Shown here in pieces: positions 1 through 7,211 of a stretch of 7,873 bases of DNA (its first letter is position 1; every line of letters begins with the position of its first letter). Location of the stretch: the NCBI GenBank assembly GCA_021296055.1, contig JAGWBE010000040.1, positions 1,330-9,202 of the forward strand, in the 5' to 3' direction. The notes below the pieces were generated by a model. The model ran no database searches. It worked only from the letters and a program-made list of their open reading frames with translations, and was not told where the DNA came from. The stretch comes from Dehalococcoidia bacterium (GTDB taxonomy: Bacteria > Chloroflexota > Dehalococcoidia > Lucifugimonadales > Australimonadaceae). Position numbers and translations under genes: made by a program.

Positions 1-174
1 GCTAAGAAGCCCGTTCCGAAACCCCCCCCTCTGCACCCCGGGCGCGCCGCGGGGCCCCCGCCCCGGGGCTGGGGGCGGGGGGGCATCCCCCACAAGAAAC
101 TTTTCTATCTCTTGGTGGAGTAGGCGGCGGAATAGCTACGCAACAGTCTCCCTAGCCTGCGGCGGCGCGCGCGC
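1..174. other. Intergenic, GC-palindrome-rich region downstream of gcvPB
   Basis: No gene is visible here. The stretch holds nested GC palindromes. One is a perfect 6-bp stem with a 4-base loop at 50-65 (CGGGGC/GCCCCG). Another is a 5-bp CCCCG/CGGGG stem at 36-40 and 50-54, which competes with it. A copy of the dispersed repeat lies at 67-134. Read leftward, as the gcv operon would be transcribed, none of these hairpins is followed by a run of T, so no intrinsic terminator for the operon can be supported. The homopolymeric C tract at 22-29 is a place where sequencing or assembly errors could occur. Confidence 0.6.
67..134 (+). repeat. Dispersed intergenic repeat, copy A
   Basis: The core at 67-95 matches 6913-6941 at 28 of 29 positions, in the same orientation. 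Beyond the core the similarity continues with small gaps to the GGAATA at 129-134 (6971-6976 in copy B), through a T-rich stretch and a G-rich stretch. The core contains a GGGGG-CAT-CCCCC hairpin. Similarity also seems to extend leftward through a shared GCGCGCCGC motif (42-50). The two copies flank the operon. It looks like a non-coding repeat of the REP or MITE kind, with no transposase gene nearby. The family name is unknown to me. Confidence 0.7.
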
Positions 175-1653
175 CTACGTGGAGGCGGCAGGGCGCCAGC
201 GCAGCTCAGGCCGCCGCGCCGCGGCGGCCTCGTCGAGGCGCGAAACCGGCGTGTGGTAGGGCGCGCCGTGCAGGAAGTGCTCGTCCTGCGCAGCCTCCGC
301 GTCGATGCGCTCCATCGCCTCCACGAAGGCGTCCAACGTCTCCTTCGACTCCGTCTCCGTCGGCTCGATCATCAGCGCCTCCGCCACTACCAACGGGAAG
401 TACATCGTCGGGGCGTGGAAACCGTAGTCGAGCAGGCGCTTGGACACGTCGATGGCGCGCGCCCCGCGCCGCTTGCGCGCCGAGAAAACCACCTCGTGCA
501 TCACGCCGCGGTCTGGCTCAAGGACGAACAGGTCGCGCAGCCGCGCCCGCAGGTAGTTGGCGTTGAGCACCGCGTTGTCGGCGGCGGCGCGCAGCCCCTC
601 CGCGCCCATCAGCCGTATGTAGGTATACGCCCGCGCCAGCACGCCGAAGTTGCCCTGCCAGCCCCCGACGCGCCCGATGGTTTGGGGCGGGTCGGCGAGC
701 GCGTAGGCGTCCCCCCTGCGCTCGACGACGGGCGCGGGCAGGAACGGCGCGAGCGTGTCGTTGGCGCAGACCGGGCCCGCGCCCGGCCCCCCGCCGCCAT
801 GGGGCGTCGTGAACGTCTTGTGCAGGTTCAAGTGCACCACGTCGAAACCCAGCGCCCCGAGCTTCACGCGCCCCAGCAGCGCGTTCATGTTCGCGCCGTC
901 TGCGTAGACCAATCCGCCCGCCTCGTGCGCGATGCGGCACATCTCCGCCGCGTTCACGTCGAACAACCCCAGCGTCGTCGGCTGCGTGAACATCACGCCC
1001 GCCAGCGTCTCGTCCGCCTCGCGCCGCACCGCTTCCAGGTCGATGTTCCCATTGGCGTCCGACGGCACGGAGACCACGTCGAAGCCGCCCATCGCGGCGG
1101 AGGCGGGATTGGTGCCGTGCGCCGTGTCGGGGATGAGGATCTTGCGTCGCGCCCCCTCGCCGCGCGATTCGAGGCACGCCTTGATCATCAGGATGCCGGT
1201 CAACTCGCCGTGCGCGCCCGCGAGGGGCGTGAGGCCGGCGGCGCTCATTCCGGTGATTTCGCACAGGTAGGCCTGGAGGCCGTGCATCAACTCCAACGCC
1301 CCCTGAGCCTGACTCTCCGGCTGGCCCGGGTGCAGGTTGGCGAAGCCGGGCAGCGCGGCCATCGCCTCGTTCAGCTTGGGGTTGTACTTCATCGTGCAGC
1401 TGCCGAGCGGATAGAAGTTCGTGTCCACCGAGAAGTTCAGCTGGCTGAGCCGCGTGAAGTAGCGCACCACCTCGCCCTCCGTCACCTCCGGCAACTCGAG
1501 GTCGTCCCGCAGCAGCGCCGCGTCCGGCAGCGGCTGCGCGGGCACGTCGGAGGCGGGGAGCGTAACGGCGGTGCGCCCCGCGACGCTGCGCTCCATCAGC
1601 AGGCGGCGCGGGTCGTGGGCGTCGGCGCGCGCGTCGGCGTCCTGAAGCAGCAT
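175..1653 (-). CDS. gcvPB: Glycine dehydrogenase (decarboxylating) subunit 2, P-protein beta subunit
   Basis: Encodes 492 residues, the usual size for GcvPB. It is the pyridoxal-phosphate-carrying half of the split P protein. With GcvPA it decarboxylates glycine and passes the aminomethyl group to the lipoyl arm of GcvH in the cytoplasm. Visible family motifs are YPLGSCTMKYNPK (81-93), DTAHGTNPASAAMGG (176-190), YADGANMNALLG (250-261) and HLNLHKTFTTPHGGGG (274-289). Lys279 in NLHKTF is the expected PLP Schiff-base lysine. The ATG at 1653 sits 2 bases after the gcvPA stop, with GGAGG 10 bases upstream. About 18 residues precede the region where most homologues begin (LLMERS), so Met20 is an alternative start, but it has no visible Shine-Dalgarno. 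Last gene of the operon. Confidence 0.96.
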   Translation of the reverse strand: MLLQDADARADAHDPRRLLMERSVAGRTAVTLPASDVPAQPLPDAALLRDDLELPEVTEGEVVRYFTRLSQLNFSVDTNFYPLGSCTMKYNPKLNEAMAALPGFANLHPGQPESQAQGALELMHGLQAYLCEITGMSAAGLTPLAGAHGELTGILMIKACLESRGEGARRKILIPDTAHGTNPASAAMGGFDVVSVPSDANGNIDLEAVRREADETLAGVMFTQPTTLGLFDVNAAEMCRIAHEAGGLVYADGANMNALLGRVKLGALGFDVVHLNLHKTFTTPHGGGGPGAGPVCANDTLAPFLPAPVVERRGDAYALADPPQTIGRVGGWQGNFGVLARAYTYIRLMGAEGLRAAADNAVLNANYLRARLRDLFVLEPDRGVMHEVVFSARKRRGARAIDVSKRLLDYGFHAPTMYFPLVVAEALMIEPTETESKETLDAFVEAMERIDAEAAQDEHFLHGAPYHTPVSRLDEAAAARRPELRWRPAAST

Positions 1654-1655
1654 CG

Positions 1656-2978
1656 CTACGCCGCCTCCGCGAGAAGTTCGACGAGGCGGTCGATGTCCCC
1701 CCGCGTCGCCGTCTCCGTTACGCACAGCAGCATCCCGTTGCGGTAGCGGTCGCTCACGTCGAGCCCGCCGATGACACCGTTCGCCTCGAGGCGCGCGTTC
1801 ACCTCGACGGGCGGCCGCGGACAGGAGACGACGAACTCCTGGAAGAACTCGCCCTCGATGGGCAGCGAGTAGCCCGGCAGCTCGGCGACGCGGGAGGCGG
1901 CGTAGTGCGCCTTCTGGTGGCACAACTCGGCCAGGCGGCGCAGCCCCTGCTTACCCATGCACGCCGTCCACACCGTGGCCCACAGGGCGATGAGCGCGGT
2001 GCTCGTGCAGATGTTGGAGGTGGCGCGCTCGCGGCGGATGTGCTGCTCGCGCGGCTGCATCGTTAGCACGTAGCCCTCGCGCCCCCGCGTGTCGGTCGTC
2101 TTGCCCACGATGCGCCCCGGCGTCTGCCGCAGATAGTCCTGCTTGCACGCGAACAACCCCACGAAGGGGCCGCCGAACGACGGCGGCACGCCCAGCGCCT
2201 GCCCCTCCCCCGTTACGATGTCCGCGCCGTAGGCGCCGGGCGACTTGAAGAGCCCGCACGCCACCGGGTCGGCGGAGACGACGAAGAGCGCCCCGACGGC
2301 GCGCGCGGCCTCCCGCTGCGCATGTAGATCCTCCACGCAGCCGAAGAAGTTGGGGTATTGGACGATGAGGCAGGCGATGTCGTCGTCAAGGGCGGGCGCG
2401 GACGCCGCCACGTCCACGATCTCGACGCCCTGCGGCGCCGCGTAGGTGCGCGCCGTCTCCACGTAGCGCGGGTTGACCGTGTGCGCCACGGCGACGCGGT
2501 AGCGTCTCGTCACGCGGCATGCCATCAGCGCCGCCTCCGCCAGGCTCGTCGCGCCGTCGTACATCCCCGCGTTCGCGGCCTCCATGCCGAACAGCTGCGC
2601 GGTCATCGTCTGGAACTCAAAGCTGCCTTGGAGCGTGCCTTGCGACACCTCCGGCTGGTAAGGCGTGTACGAGGTGAGGAACTCGCCCCTGGTTACGATG
2701 GGCGGCACGACGGCGGGGATGAAGCGCCGGTAGACGCCCGCGCCGAGAAAGGAGGGGCGGTCGCCGCCATGCAGGTTGGTGGCGGCCATGCGCTCGATCT
2801 CCGCCCGCAACTCCATCTCGGAGAGGGGCGGCGGCAGGTCAAGGGCCGGATCGCGGTGCTCGGCGGGGATGTCGCCGAACAGGTCGTCCACCGAAGCCGC
2901 GCCGACGGCGCGGAGCATTGCGGCGCGGTCGGCGTCGGTGTTGGGGATGTAGGGGGAGGCGAAGGGGGGGCTGGTCAT
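1656..2978 (-). CDS. gcvPA: Glycine dehydrogenase (decarboxylating) subunit 1, P-protein alpha subunit
   Basis: Encodes 440 residues, normal for GcvPA. It is the N-terminal half of the P protein. It lacks the PLP lysine but is needed to form the active A-B heterodimer pair with GcvPB. Motifs seen are YIPNT near the N terminus (10-14), FLGAGVYRRFIPAVVPPI (77-94), TSYTPYQPEVSQGTLQGS (102-119), EGQALGVPPSFGGP (258-271) and QHIRRERATSNICT (312-325). The ATG at 2978 places YIPNT close to the N terminus, as in homologues. No good Shine-Dalgarno is visible in the 17-base gap after gcvH, so translation may depend on coupling. Gene order H-PA-PB is common for split P systems. The B subunit starts 2 bases after this stop, which fits stoichiometric production. 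Confidence 0.96.
   Translation of the reverse strand: MTSPPFASPYIPNTDADRAAMLRAVGAASVDDLFGDIPAEHRDPALDLPPPLSEMELRAEIERMAATNLHGGDRPSFLGAGVYRRFIPAVVPPIVTRGEFLTSYTPYQPEVSQGTLQGSFEFQTMTAQLFGMEAANAGMYDGATSLAEAALMACRVTRRYRVAVAHTVNPRYVETARTYAAPQGVEIVDVAASAPALDDDIACLIVQYPNFFGCVEDLHAQREAARAVGALFVVSADPVACGLFKSPGAYGADIVTGEGQALGVPPSFGGPFVGLFACKQDYLRQTPGRIVGKTTDTRGREGYVLTMQPREQHIRRERATSNICTSTALIALWATVWTACMGKQGLRRLAELCHQKAHYAASRVAELPGYSLPIEGEFFQEFVVSCPRPPVEVNARLEANGVIGGLDVSDRYRNGMLLCVTETATRGDIDRLVELLAEAA
1664..1668 (-). promoter_or_regulatory. Ribosome binding site of gcvPB
   Basis: GGAGG on the minus strand lies inside the last codons of gcvPA, 10 bases before the ATG at 1653. It supports that start over Met20, which has no comparable site. 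Confidence 0.5.
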
Positions 2979-2995
2979 CGAAGGGATGCGGCCCG

Positions 2996-3376
2996 CTAGG
3001 CGGTGAGCGCAGCGTACTGCGCCGCGTCCATGAGGTTGTCAAGCTCGGCGGCGTTGTCCATCCGCACCTTGATGAGCCATCCCTTGCCGTAGGGGTCTTC
3101 GTTCACCGTCTCGGGCTTGTTGACCACGTCCGCGTTCACCTCGACCACCTCGCCGCCGACGGGGGTGTAGAGGTCGGAGACGGCCTTGACCGACTCGATC
3201 TCGCCCATCTGGTCGAACTGGGCGAGCGCCGCGCCCACCTTGGGCAACTCCACGAACACCACGTCGCCCAACTGATTCTGAGCGAAGTCGCTGATGCCGA
3301 CGAGCGCTGTCCCGTCGTCGTGCAGCACGACCCACTCGTGTTCCTTGGAGTACTTGCGGTCGTCCGGCGCTTCCAT
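2996..3376 (-). CDS. gcvH: Glycine cleavage system H protein (lipoyl carrier)
   Basis: Encodes 126 residues from the ATG at 3376. It is the lipoylated shuttle protein that carries the aminomethyl group from the P protein to the T protein and dihydrolipoamide to the L protein. The family signature is clear: KYSKEHEWV near the N terminus, VGISDFAQNQLGDVVFVELP in the first half, then GEIESVKAVSDLYTPVGGEV around the lipoyl lysine. That lysine is residue 64 with this start, which matches the usual numbering of the family. The frame could also begin at a TTG at 3382, overlapping the gcvT stop and adding two residues. I prefer the ATG because AGG lies 6 bases before it, whereas the TTG abuts the AGG. 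It starts 2 bases after gcvT ends. Confidence 0.95.
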   Translation of the reverse strand: MEAPDDRKYSKEHEWVVLHDDGTALVGISDFAQNQLGDVVFVELPKVGAALAQFDQMGEIESVKAVSDLYTPVGGEVVEVNADVVNKPETVNEDPYGKGWLIKVRMDNAAELDNLMDAAQYAALTA

Positions 3377-3378
3377 GG

Positions 3379-4482
3379 TCAACCTGACCTCGAACGAGTG
3401 TAGAAGGGGAGCGGGACGGTCTCCGCCTCGATGACCTTGCCCCGCACGTCCACCTGGATGGGCGCGCCCGGCGCGCCGAACCTCGCGGGAAGATAGCCAA
3501 GCCCTATGGTCGTGTCAAGCGTAGGCGAGTAGCCGCCGCTGGTTACTTCCCCGACCCGCTCGCCGCCCGCCACGAGCGGGCTGTGCGGGCGCGGAACCGC
3601 CCCGCGCTGCCGCGTCTTGAAGCCCGTCAGCCGCCGCTCCGCGCCCTCCTCTGCGGCGCGCCGCACCACCTCCGCGCCGCAGAAGTCGGAGCCGAGGTTG
3701 ACGAAACGTTCGAGGCCCGCCTCGACGGGATTGACGCTCTCGTCCATGTCGCTGCCGTGAAGGAGCAGGCCGGCCTCGAGGCGCAGCACGTCGCGCGCGC
3801 CCAGGCCGCACGCCTCGGCGCCCGCCTCCGCGAACGACCGCCACAGCGCGGCGGCGTCCTCGGCGCGCGGCATGATCTCCACGCCGTCCTCGCCCGTGTA
3901 GCCCGTGCGCGCCACCCACGCCGCAGCCCCGCCCACGCGCATCTCGGCGACGCGGAAGGGGCGCGGAGGCTCGGCGGAGCCCGTCGCGGCGGCCAGCATC
4001 TCCATCGCGTGCGGGCCTTGGAGGGCGATCATCGCAACCTGCGCGGTGAGGTCTTCCACGGACACGCCTGGGAAACGCTCGTTGCGCCGGCGCTCCAACC
4101 ACGCGCGCACCTTCGCCGCGTTGGCCGCGTTCGCCACGGCGAGGAACTCCTCCTCGCCCAGCCGGTAGACGATGCCGTCGTCGATGATGCCGCCGCGCTC
4201 GTTGCAGAACAGGCCGTAGCGTGCGCGGCCAACGGGCATCGCCTCGCCGATGTCCGCCGTGTGTGTCCAGTCGAGCAGCGCCCGCGCGTCGCCCCCGCTC
4301 ACGCGCAGGCGCGCCATGTGCGACACGTCGAACAGGCCGGCGTCGGAGCGCACCGCTCGCGCCTCCGCGAGAATGCCCCCTCCGAACTGGATGGGCATCT
4401 CCCATCCGGCGAACGGAACCATCCGCCCGCCCAGACGGACGTGCTCCGCGTGGAGAGGCGTTTGCAGCAGCGCGTCGGCCAT
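3379..4482 (-). CDS. gcvT: Aminomethyltransferase, glycine cleavage system T protein
   Basis: Encodes 367 residues, close to the 364 of E. coli GcvT. It transfers the methylene group from aminomethyl-lipoyl GcvH to tetrahydrofolate, releasing ammonia and yielding 5,10-methylene-THF. Motifs visible are FDVSHMARLRVSG (51-63), RYGLFCNERGGIIDDGIVYR (88-107), RTGYTGEDGVEI (192-203), GLGARDVLRLEAGLLLHG (226-243), NPVEAGLERFV (251-261) and GEVTSGGYSPTL (311-322). Asp101/Asp102 in the IIDDGIV motif fall where the catalytic aspartate of the family lies. The ATG at 4482 lies 10 bases after the metE stop, with no clear Shine-Dalgarno between, suggesting translational coupling. Its product enters the folate pool on which the preceding gene, metE, ultimately draws. 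Confidence 0.96.
   Translation of the reverse strand: MADALLQTPLHAEHVRLGGRMVPFAGWEMPIQFGGGILAEARAVRSDAGLFDVSHMARLRVSGGDARALLDWTHTADIGEAMPVGRARYGLFCNERGGIIDDGIVYRLGEEEFLAVANAANAAKVRAWLERRRNERFPGVSVEDLTAQVAMIALQGPHAMEMLAAATGSAEPPRPFRVAEMRVGGAAAWVARTGYTGEDGVEIMPRAEDAAALWRSFAEAGAEACGLGARDVLRLEAGLLLHGSDMDESVNPVEAGLERFVNLGSDFCGAEVVRRAAEEGAERRLTGFKTRQRGAVPRPHSPLVAGGERVGEVTSGGYSPTLDTTIGLGYLPARFGAPGAPIQVDVRGKVIEAETVPLPFYTRSRSG
3383..3391 (-). promoter_or_regulatory. Ribosome binding site deciding the gcvH start
   Basis: On the minus strand this reads GAGGTCAGG, inside the end of gcvT. The proximal AGG lies 6 bases before the ATG at 3376 but touches the alternative TTG at 3382, so it favours the ATG start. 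Confidence 0.5.
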
Positions 4483-4492
4483 CGGGCAGCGG

Positions 4493-6829
4493 CTAGGCCG
4501 TCGCGCTCCGTCGGCGGGGCGCGGCCTTGGCGGCGCTCTTGCGCGAGCGAGGTCTGGCCGCGCGGCGCGCCCGCTTGGCCGCCGCGATCATATGCTTCAA
4601 CGAAGCCTCCACCTCCGCCCACCCGCGCGTCTTCAGGCCGCAGTCAGGGTTCACCCACAGCTGATCGTCGGAGAGGACTTCGGCGGCGCGCGACAGCAGG
4701 CCCCCTATCTCGTCGGTGGGCGGAACGCGCGGGGAGTGGATGTCGTACACGCCGGGGCCGATGTGGTTAGGGTAGGGCGATTCCTTGAACGCCCCCAGCA
4801 GCTCCATGCTGCTCCGCGCCGCCTCCATCGAGATGACGTCCGCGTCCAGCGCCGCGATCGAATCGATGATCTCCCCGTAAGCCGCGTAGCACATATGGGT
4901 GTGTATCTGCGTGTGATCGGCCACGCCGGACGATGCCAAGCGGAAGCTCTCCACCGCCCAGGTCAGGTACTCGTCCCAGTCCTCTTGGCGCAGAGGCAGG
5001 CCCTCGCGGATGGCCGGCTCGTCTATCTGGATGATGCGGATCTTGGCGCGTTCGAGGTCGATCACCTCGTCGCGAATGGCCAGCGCCAGCTGGCGGCACG
5101 TCTCGCTGCGCGGCTGGTCGTCCCGCACGAACGACCATTGCAGCATCGTAACCGGCCCGGTGAGCATCCCCTTGACGGGCTTCTCGGAGAGGGATTGGGC
5201 GTACTTGGCCCAGCGCACCGTGATGGGATGTGGGCGGCTCACGTCGCCGAAGATGACCGGCGGCTTGACGCAGCGCGAACCGTACGACTGCACCCACCCG
5301 TTGGAGGTGTGCAGGAAACCGTTCATCTGCTCGCCGAAGTACTCCACCATGTCGTTTCGCTCCGGCTCGCCGTGGACGAGCACGTCCAGCCCCAGCTCCT
5401 CTTGGAACCGGATGACCCGCCGAATCTCGCTCCGGAGGAACTCGCGGTAGCGCCGCTCGCTGGCCCCGCCGCGGCGGTACGCGGCGCGGATGCGGCGTAT
5501 CTCGCTGGTCTGCGGGAAGGACCCGACGGTAGTGGTGGGGTACAAGGGCAGCTCAACGGCGCCGCGCTGCGCCTCGCGGCGCACGCCGAAGGCGCTGTTG
5601 CGTGCGAGCATCTGCGGCGTAACCGACGCGGCGCGCTCCTTGACCGCCGGGTCGTGGATGCGGGGAGAGGAACGCCGCGCGGCCATCGCCTTGGCGTTGT
5701 CCGCGAACGCCGCCGCCGCTTGGCCGCGGCCGCCGTTGATCGCCTGCGTCAGATGCGAGACCTCGCGCACTTTCTGCGCGGCGAAGGCAAGCCACGAGCG
5801 CATCTCCGGGTCGATCTCCGTCTCCAACTCGAGGTCCACGGGCGCGTGCAGCAGCGAGCACGAAGGCGCGACCATCAGCCGCCCGGCGCCCAGGACGGAC
5901 GCGGCGCGCTCCAGCGGCGCCATCGCCTGCTCCAAGTCGGTGCGCCACACGTTCCGCCCGTCCACCACGCCCAGGGAGAGCACCTTGTCGGGGCCCAGCT
6001 TGTGCAGCGCCTCGTCCAGTTGGCCCGGGTCGCGCGCCAGATCGAGGTGGACGCCCGCCGTGGGCAGCGCCAGGGCGGTGCGCAGGTTCTCGCGCAGCCC
6101 GCTGAAGTAGACCGCCACCAGCATCTTGAGCCTGGGGGCCGAGGCCGCCAGCGCGGCGTAGGCCTGGCCCAGAGCGGCGCGAGCGCGGTTGTCCATCGTC
6201 AGGCCTAGCGCCGGCTCGTCCATCTGCACCCACTCCGCCCCCGCCTCGCTCAACTGGCGCAGCGCCTCCGCGTACACGGGCACAATGCCGCTCAGGAGCG
6301 ACAGGCGGTCGCGGCCCGGCTCTTGCATCTTGCCCAGCAGCAGGAAGGTGATGGGCCCCAGGAGCACCGGGCGGGTCTCGATGCCGAGCGCCTTCGCCTC
6401 CAGGCAATGGTCGAGGTGCTGCGTGGACGAGAGGCGGAAGGTCTGCCCCTCCTCGAACTCAGGGACGATGTAGTGGTAGTTGGTGTCGAACCACTTCGTC
6501 ATCTCCATCGCCGGCGCCTTGTCGGCGCCGCGCGCCATGGCGAAGTACGTGTCCAGGCTCACAGGGCCATCGTCGTGCCCGAAGCGCGACGGAACCGCGC
6601 CGAGCATCGCCGCCGTATCCAACACGTGGTCGTAGAAGGAGAAGTCGTTGGAAGGGATGTGCTCGATGCCCGCGTCCCGCTGGAGCAGCCACGCGTTGCG
6701 GCGCAGGCCGCGAGCCGTCTCGTGCAGCGCGTCCTCGTCGATGCGCCCCGCCCAGTAGTCCTCCACCGCGCGTTTCAGCTCGCGGCGTGCTCCGATGCGG
6801 GGGAATCCAAGGTTGGCGGCGATGGTCAT
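4493..6829 (-). CDS. metE: Cobalamin-independent methionine synthase
   Basis: Encodes 778 residues against 753 in E. coli. It is 5-methyltetrahydropteroyltriglutamate-homocysteine methyltransferase, a cytoplasmic two-barrel enzyme. The N-terminal barrel begins with LGFPRIGARRELK. The C-terminal catalytic barrel carries LDVLVHGEPERNDMVEYFGE, NGWVQSYGSRCVKPP, IIQIDEPAIREGLPLR, IHTHMCYA and WVNPDCGLKTRGW. The zinc ligands are His645, Cys647, Glu669 and Cys730, each offset by exactly +4 from E. coli His641, Cys643, Glu665 and Cys726. All are present, so the enzyme looks active. The start is supported by AGGAG 6 bases before the ATG. Odd feature: after the point where E. coli MetE ends, about 22 extra residues (757-778) follow with 8 Lys/Arg and no acidic residue. 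It is the first gene of the operon. Confidence 0.97.
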   Translation of the reverse strand: MTIAANLGFPRIGARRELKRAVEDYWAGRIDEDALHETARGLRRNAWLLQRDAGIEHIPSNDFSFYDHVLDTAAMLGAVPSRFGHDDGPVSLDTYFAMARGADKAPAMEMTKWFDTNYHYIVPEFEEGQTFRLSSTQHLDHCLEAKALGIETRPVLLGPITFLLLGKMQEPGRDRLSLLSGIVPVYAEALRQLSEAGAEWVQMDEPALGLTMDNRARAALGQAYAALAASAPRLKMLVAVYFSGLRENLRTALALPTAGVHLDLARDPGQLDEALHKLGPDKVLSLGVVDGRNVWRTDLEQAMAPLERAASVLGAGRLMVAPSCSLLHAPVDLELETEIDPEMRSWLAFAAQKVREVSHLTQAINGGRGQAAAAFADNAKAMAARRSSPRIHDPAVKERAASVTPQMLARNSAFGVRREAQRGAVELPLYPTTTVGSFPQTSEIRRIRAAYRRGGASERRYREFLRSEIRRVIRFQEELGLDVLVHGEPERNDMVEYFGEQMNGFLHTSNGWVQSYGSRCVKPPVIFGDVSRPHPITVRWAKYAQSLSEKPVKGMLTGPVTMLQWSFVRDDQPRSETCRQLALAIRDEVIDLERAKIRIIQIDEPAIREGLPLRQEDWDEYLTWAVESFRLASSGVADHTQIHTHMCYAAYGEIIDSIAALDADVISMEAARSSMELLGAFKESPYPNHIGPGVYDIHSPRVPPTDEIGGLLSRAAEVLSDDQLWVNPDCGLKTRGWAEVEASLKHMIAAAKRARRAARPRSRKSAAKAAPRRRSATA

Positions 6830-6835
6830 AAGGCG

Positions 6836-6840
6836 CTCCT
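6836..6840 (-). promoter_or_regulatory. Ribosome binding site of metE
   Basis: AGGAG on the minus strand with a 6-base spacer to the ATG at 6829. It is the clearest Shine-Dalgarno of the operon. Confidence 0.75.
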
Positions 6841-6865
6841 AGGCTGGGGGGTGCGGCGCTCCCCC

Positions 6866-6871
6866 ATTGTA
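6866..6871 (-). promoter_or_regulatory. Candidate -10 element for the metE-gcv operon
   Basis: TACAAT on the minus strand, 5 of 6 matches to TATAAT. It would start transcription near 6859, giving a leader of about 30 bases that includes the metE ribosome binding site. No good -35 hexamer is found 16-19 bases upstream, and there is no extended -10 TG. The call therefore rests on the -10 alone. If it is wrong, the operon promoter lies further right, possibly beyond the repeat. Confidence 0.3.
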
Positions 6872-6912
6872 CCCGCCCGGCCCCCAGCGTGGGGAAGCGC
6901 GCGCCGCCCCTT

Positions 6913-6976
6913 GGCTGGGGGCGTGGGGGCATCCCCCACAAAAGTTTTTCTTTCTTGAGGGTGGTGGGCGGGAATA
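6913..6976 (+). repeat. Dispersed intergenic repeat, copy B, with perfect hairpin
   Basis: Second copy of the element at 67-134, same orientation, 28 of 29 identical in the core (6913-6941). Here the hairpin is perfect: GTGGGGG (6923-6929), loop CAT, CCCCCAC (6933-6939). Read rightward it is followed by AAAAGTTTTTCTTTCTT, so it could act as a weak terminator on the plus strand. Read leftward, the direction of metE transcription, the 3' side is C-rich, so it should not terminate. Depending on where the operon promoter lies, this hairpin is either upstream of it or within the leader. No flanking direct repeats were recognised. Confidence 0.7.
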
Positions 6977-7211
6977 ACGGAGAACAGCGCTGCCTCCATG
7001 ACATCTCCTCGTTGCCAAAACAGAACATCCGTGCGATAATGCAAGCATAGACGCCAATCCGCACACCCCCGCTCCCCAATCCGGCCACCTCCCTCGCTAA
7101 GGCCAACCCCACGCCCCTGTCCCAAACCGTCCCACCGCCGTCCCGGAATGTCCCATTTCGTCCCGCTTCCTGTCCCACGCCGCCGACCCCCTCACGCCTG
7201 AATCCGGAGAA
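6977..7211. other. Divergent intergenic region between the metE operon and the rightward block
   Basis: No convincing gene is present. The region holds the rightward promoter at 7012-7040 and most of the phased GTCCC array from 7119 on. I looked on the minus strand for SAM, cobalamin and glycine riboswitch cores upstream of metE and recognised none. A 57-codon leftward frame (ATG at 6999, stop at 6826) crosses the repeat and is discussed as a finding. Confidence 0.5.
7012..7040 (+). promoter_or_regulatory. Sigma70-type promoter reading rightward
   Basis: TTGCCA (7012-7017, 5 of 6 to TTGACA), a 17-base spacer, then GATAAT (7035-7040, 5 of 6 to TATAAT). Transcription should begin near 7047, about 70 bases before the first GTCCC box. 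The transcript would then carry the box array, the inverted repeat and the two rightward frames. It is divergent from metE. Hexamers and spacing are both near ideal in an otherwise GC-rich context, which makes chance less likely. Confidence 0.6.

Noticed and set aside
50..95. Intrinsic terminator for the metE-gcv operon
   Set aside because: The hairpins are strong, but in the leftward direction they are followed by G/C-rich sequence, not a T run.
253..1746. Long plus-strand open frame antisense to gcvPB
   Set aside because: It is the mirror of a strongly GC-biased real gene. Its translation is Arg/His/Val-rich with no family motif, while the minus strand carries every GcvPB signature.
4250..6208. 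652-codon plus-strand open frame antisense to gcvT and metE
   Set aside because: Its length comes from high GC suppressing stop codons. The composition is Arg/Ala-rich and without domains, and the opposite strand encodes intact GcvT and MetE.
6830..7110. SAM, cobalamin or glycine riboswitch upstream of metE
   Set aside because: None of the conserved core motifs I know was recognised on the minus strand. The only structured element is the dispersed repeat, which also occurs downstream of gcvPB.
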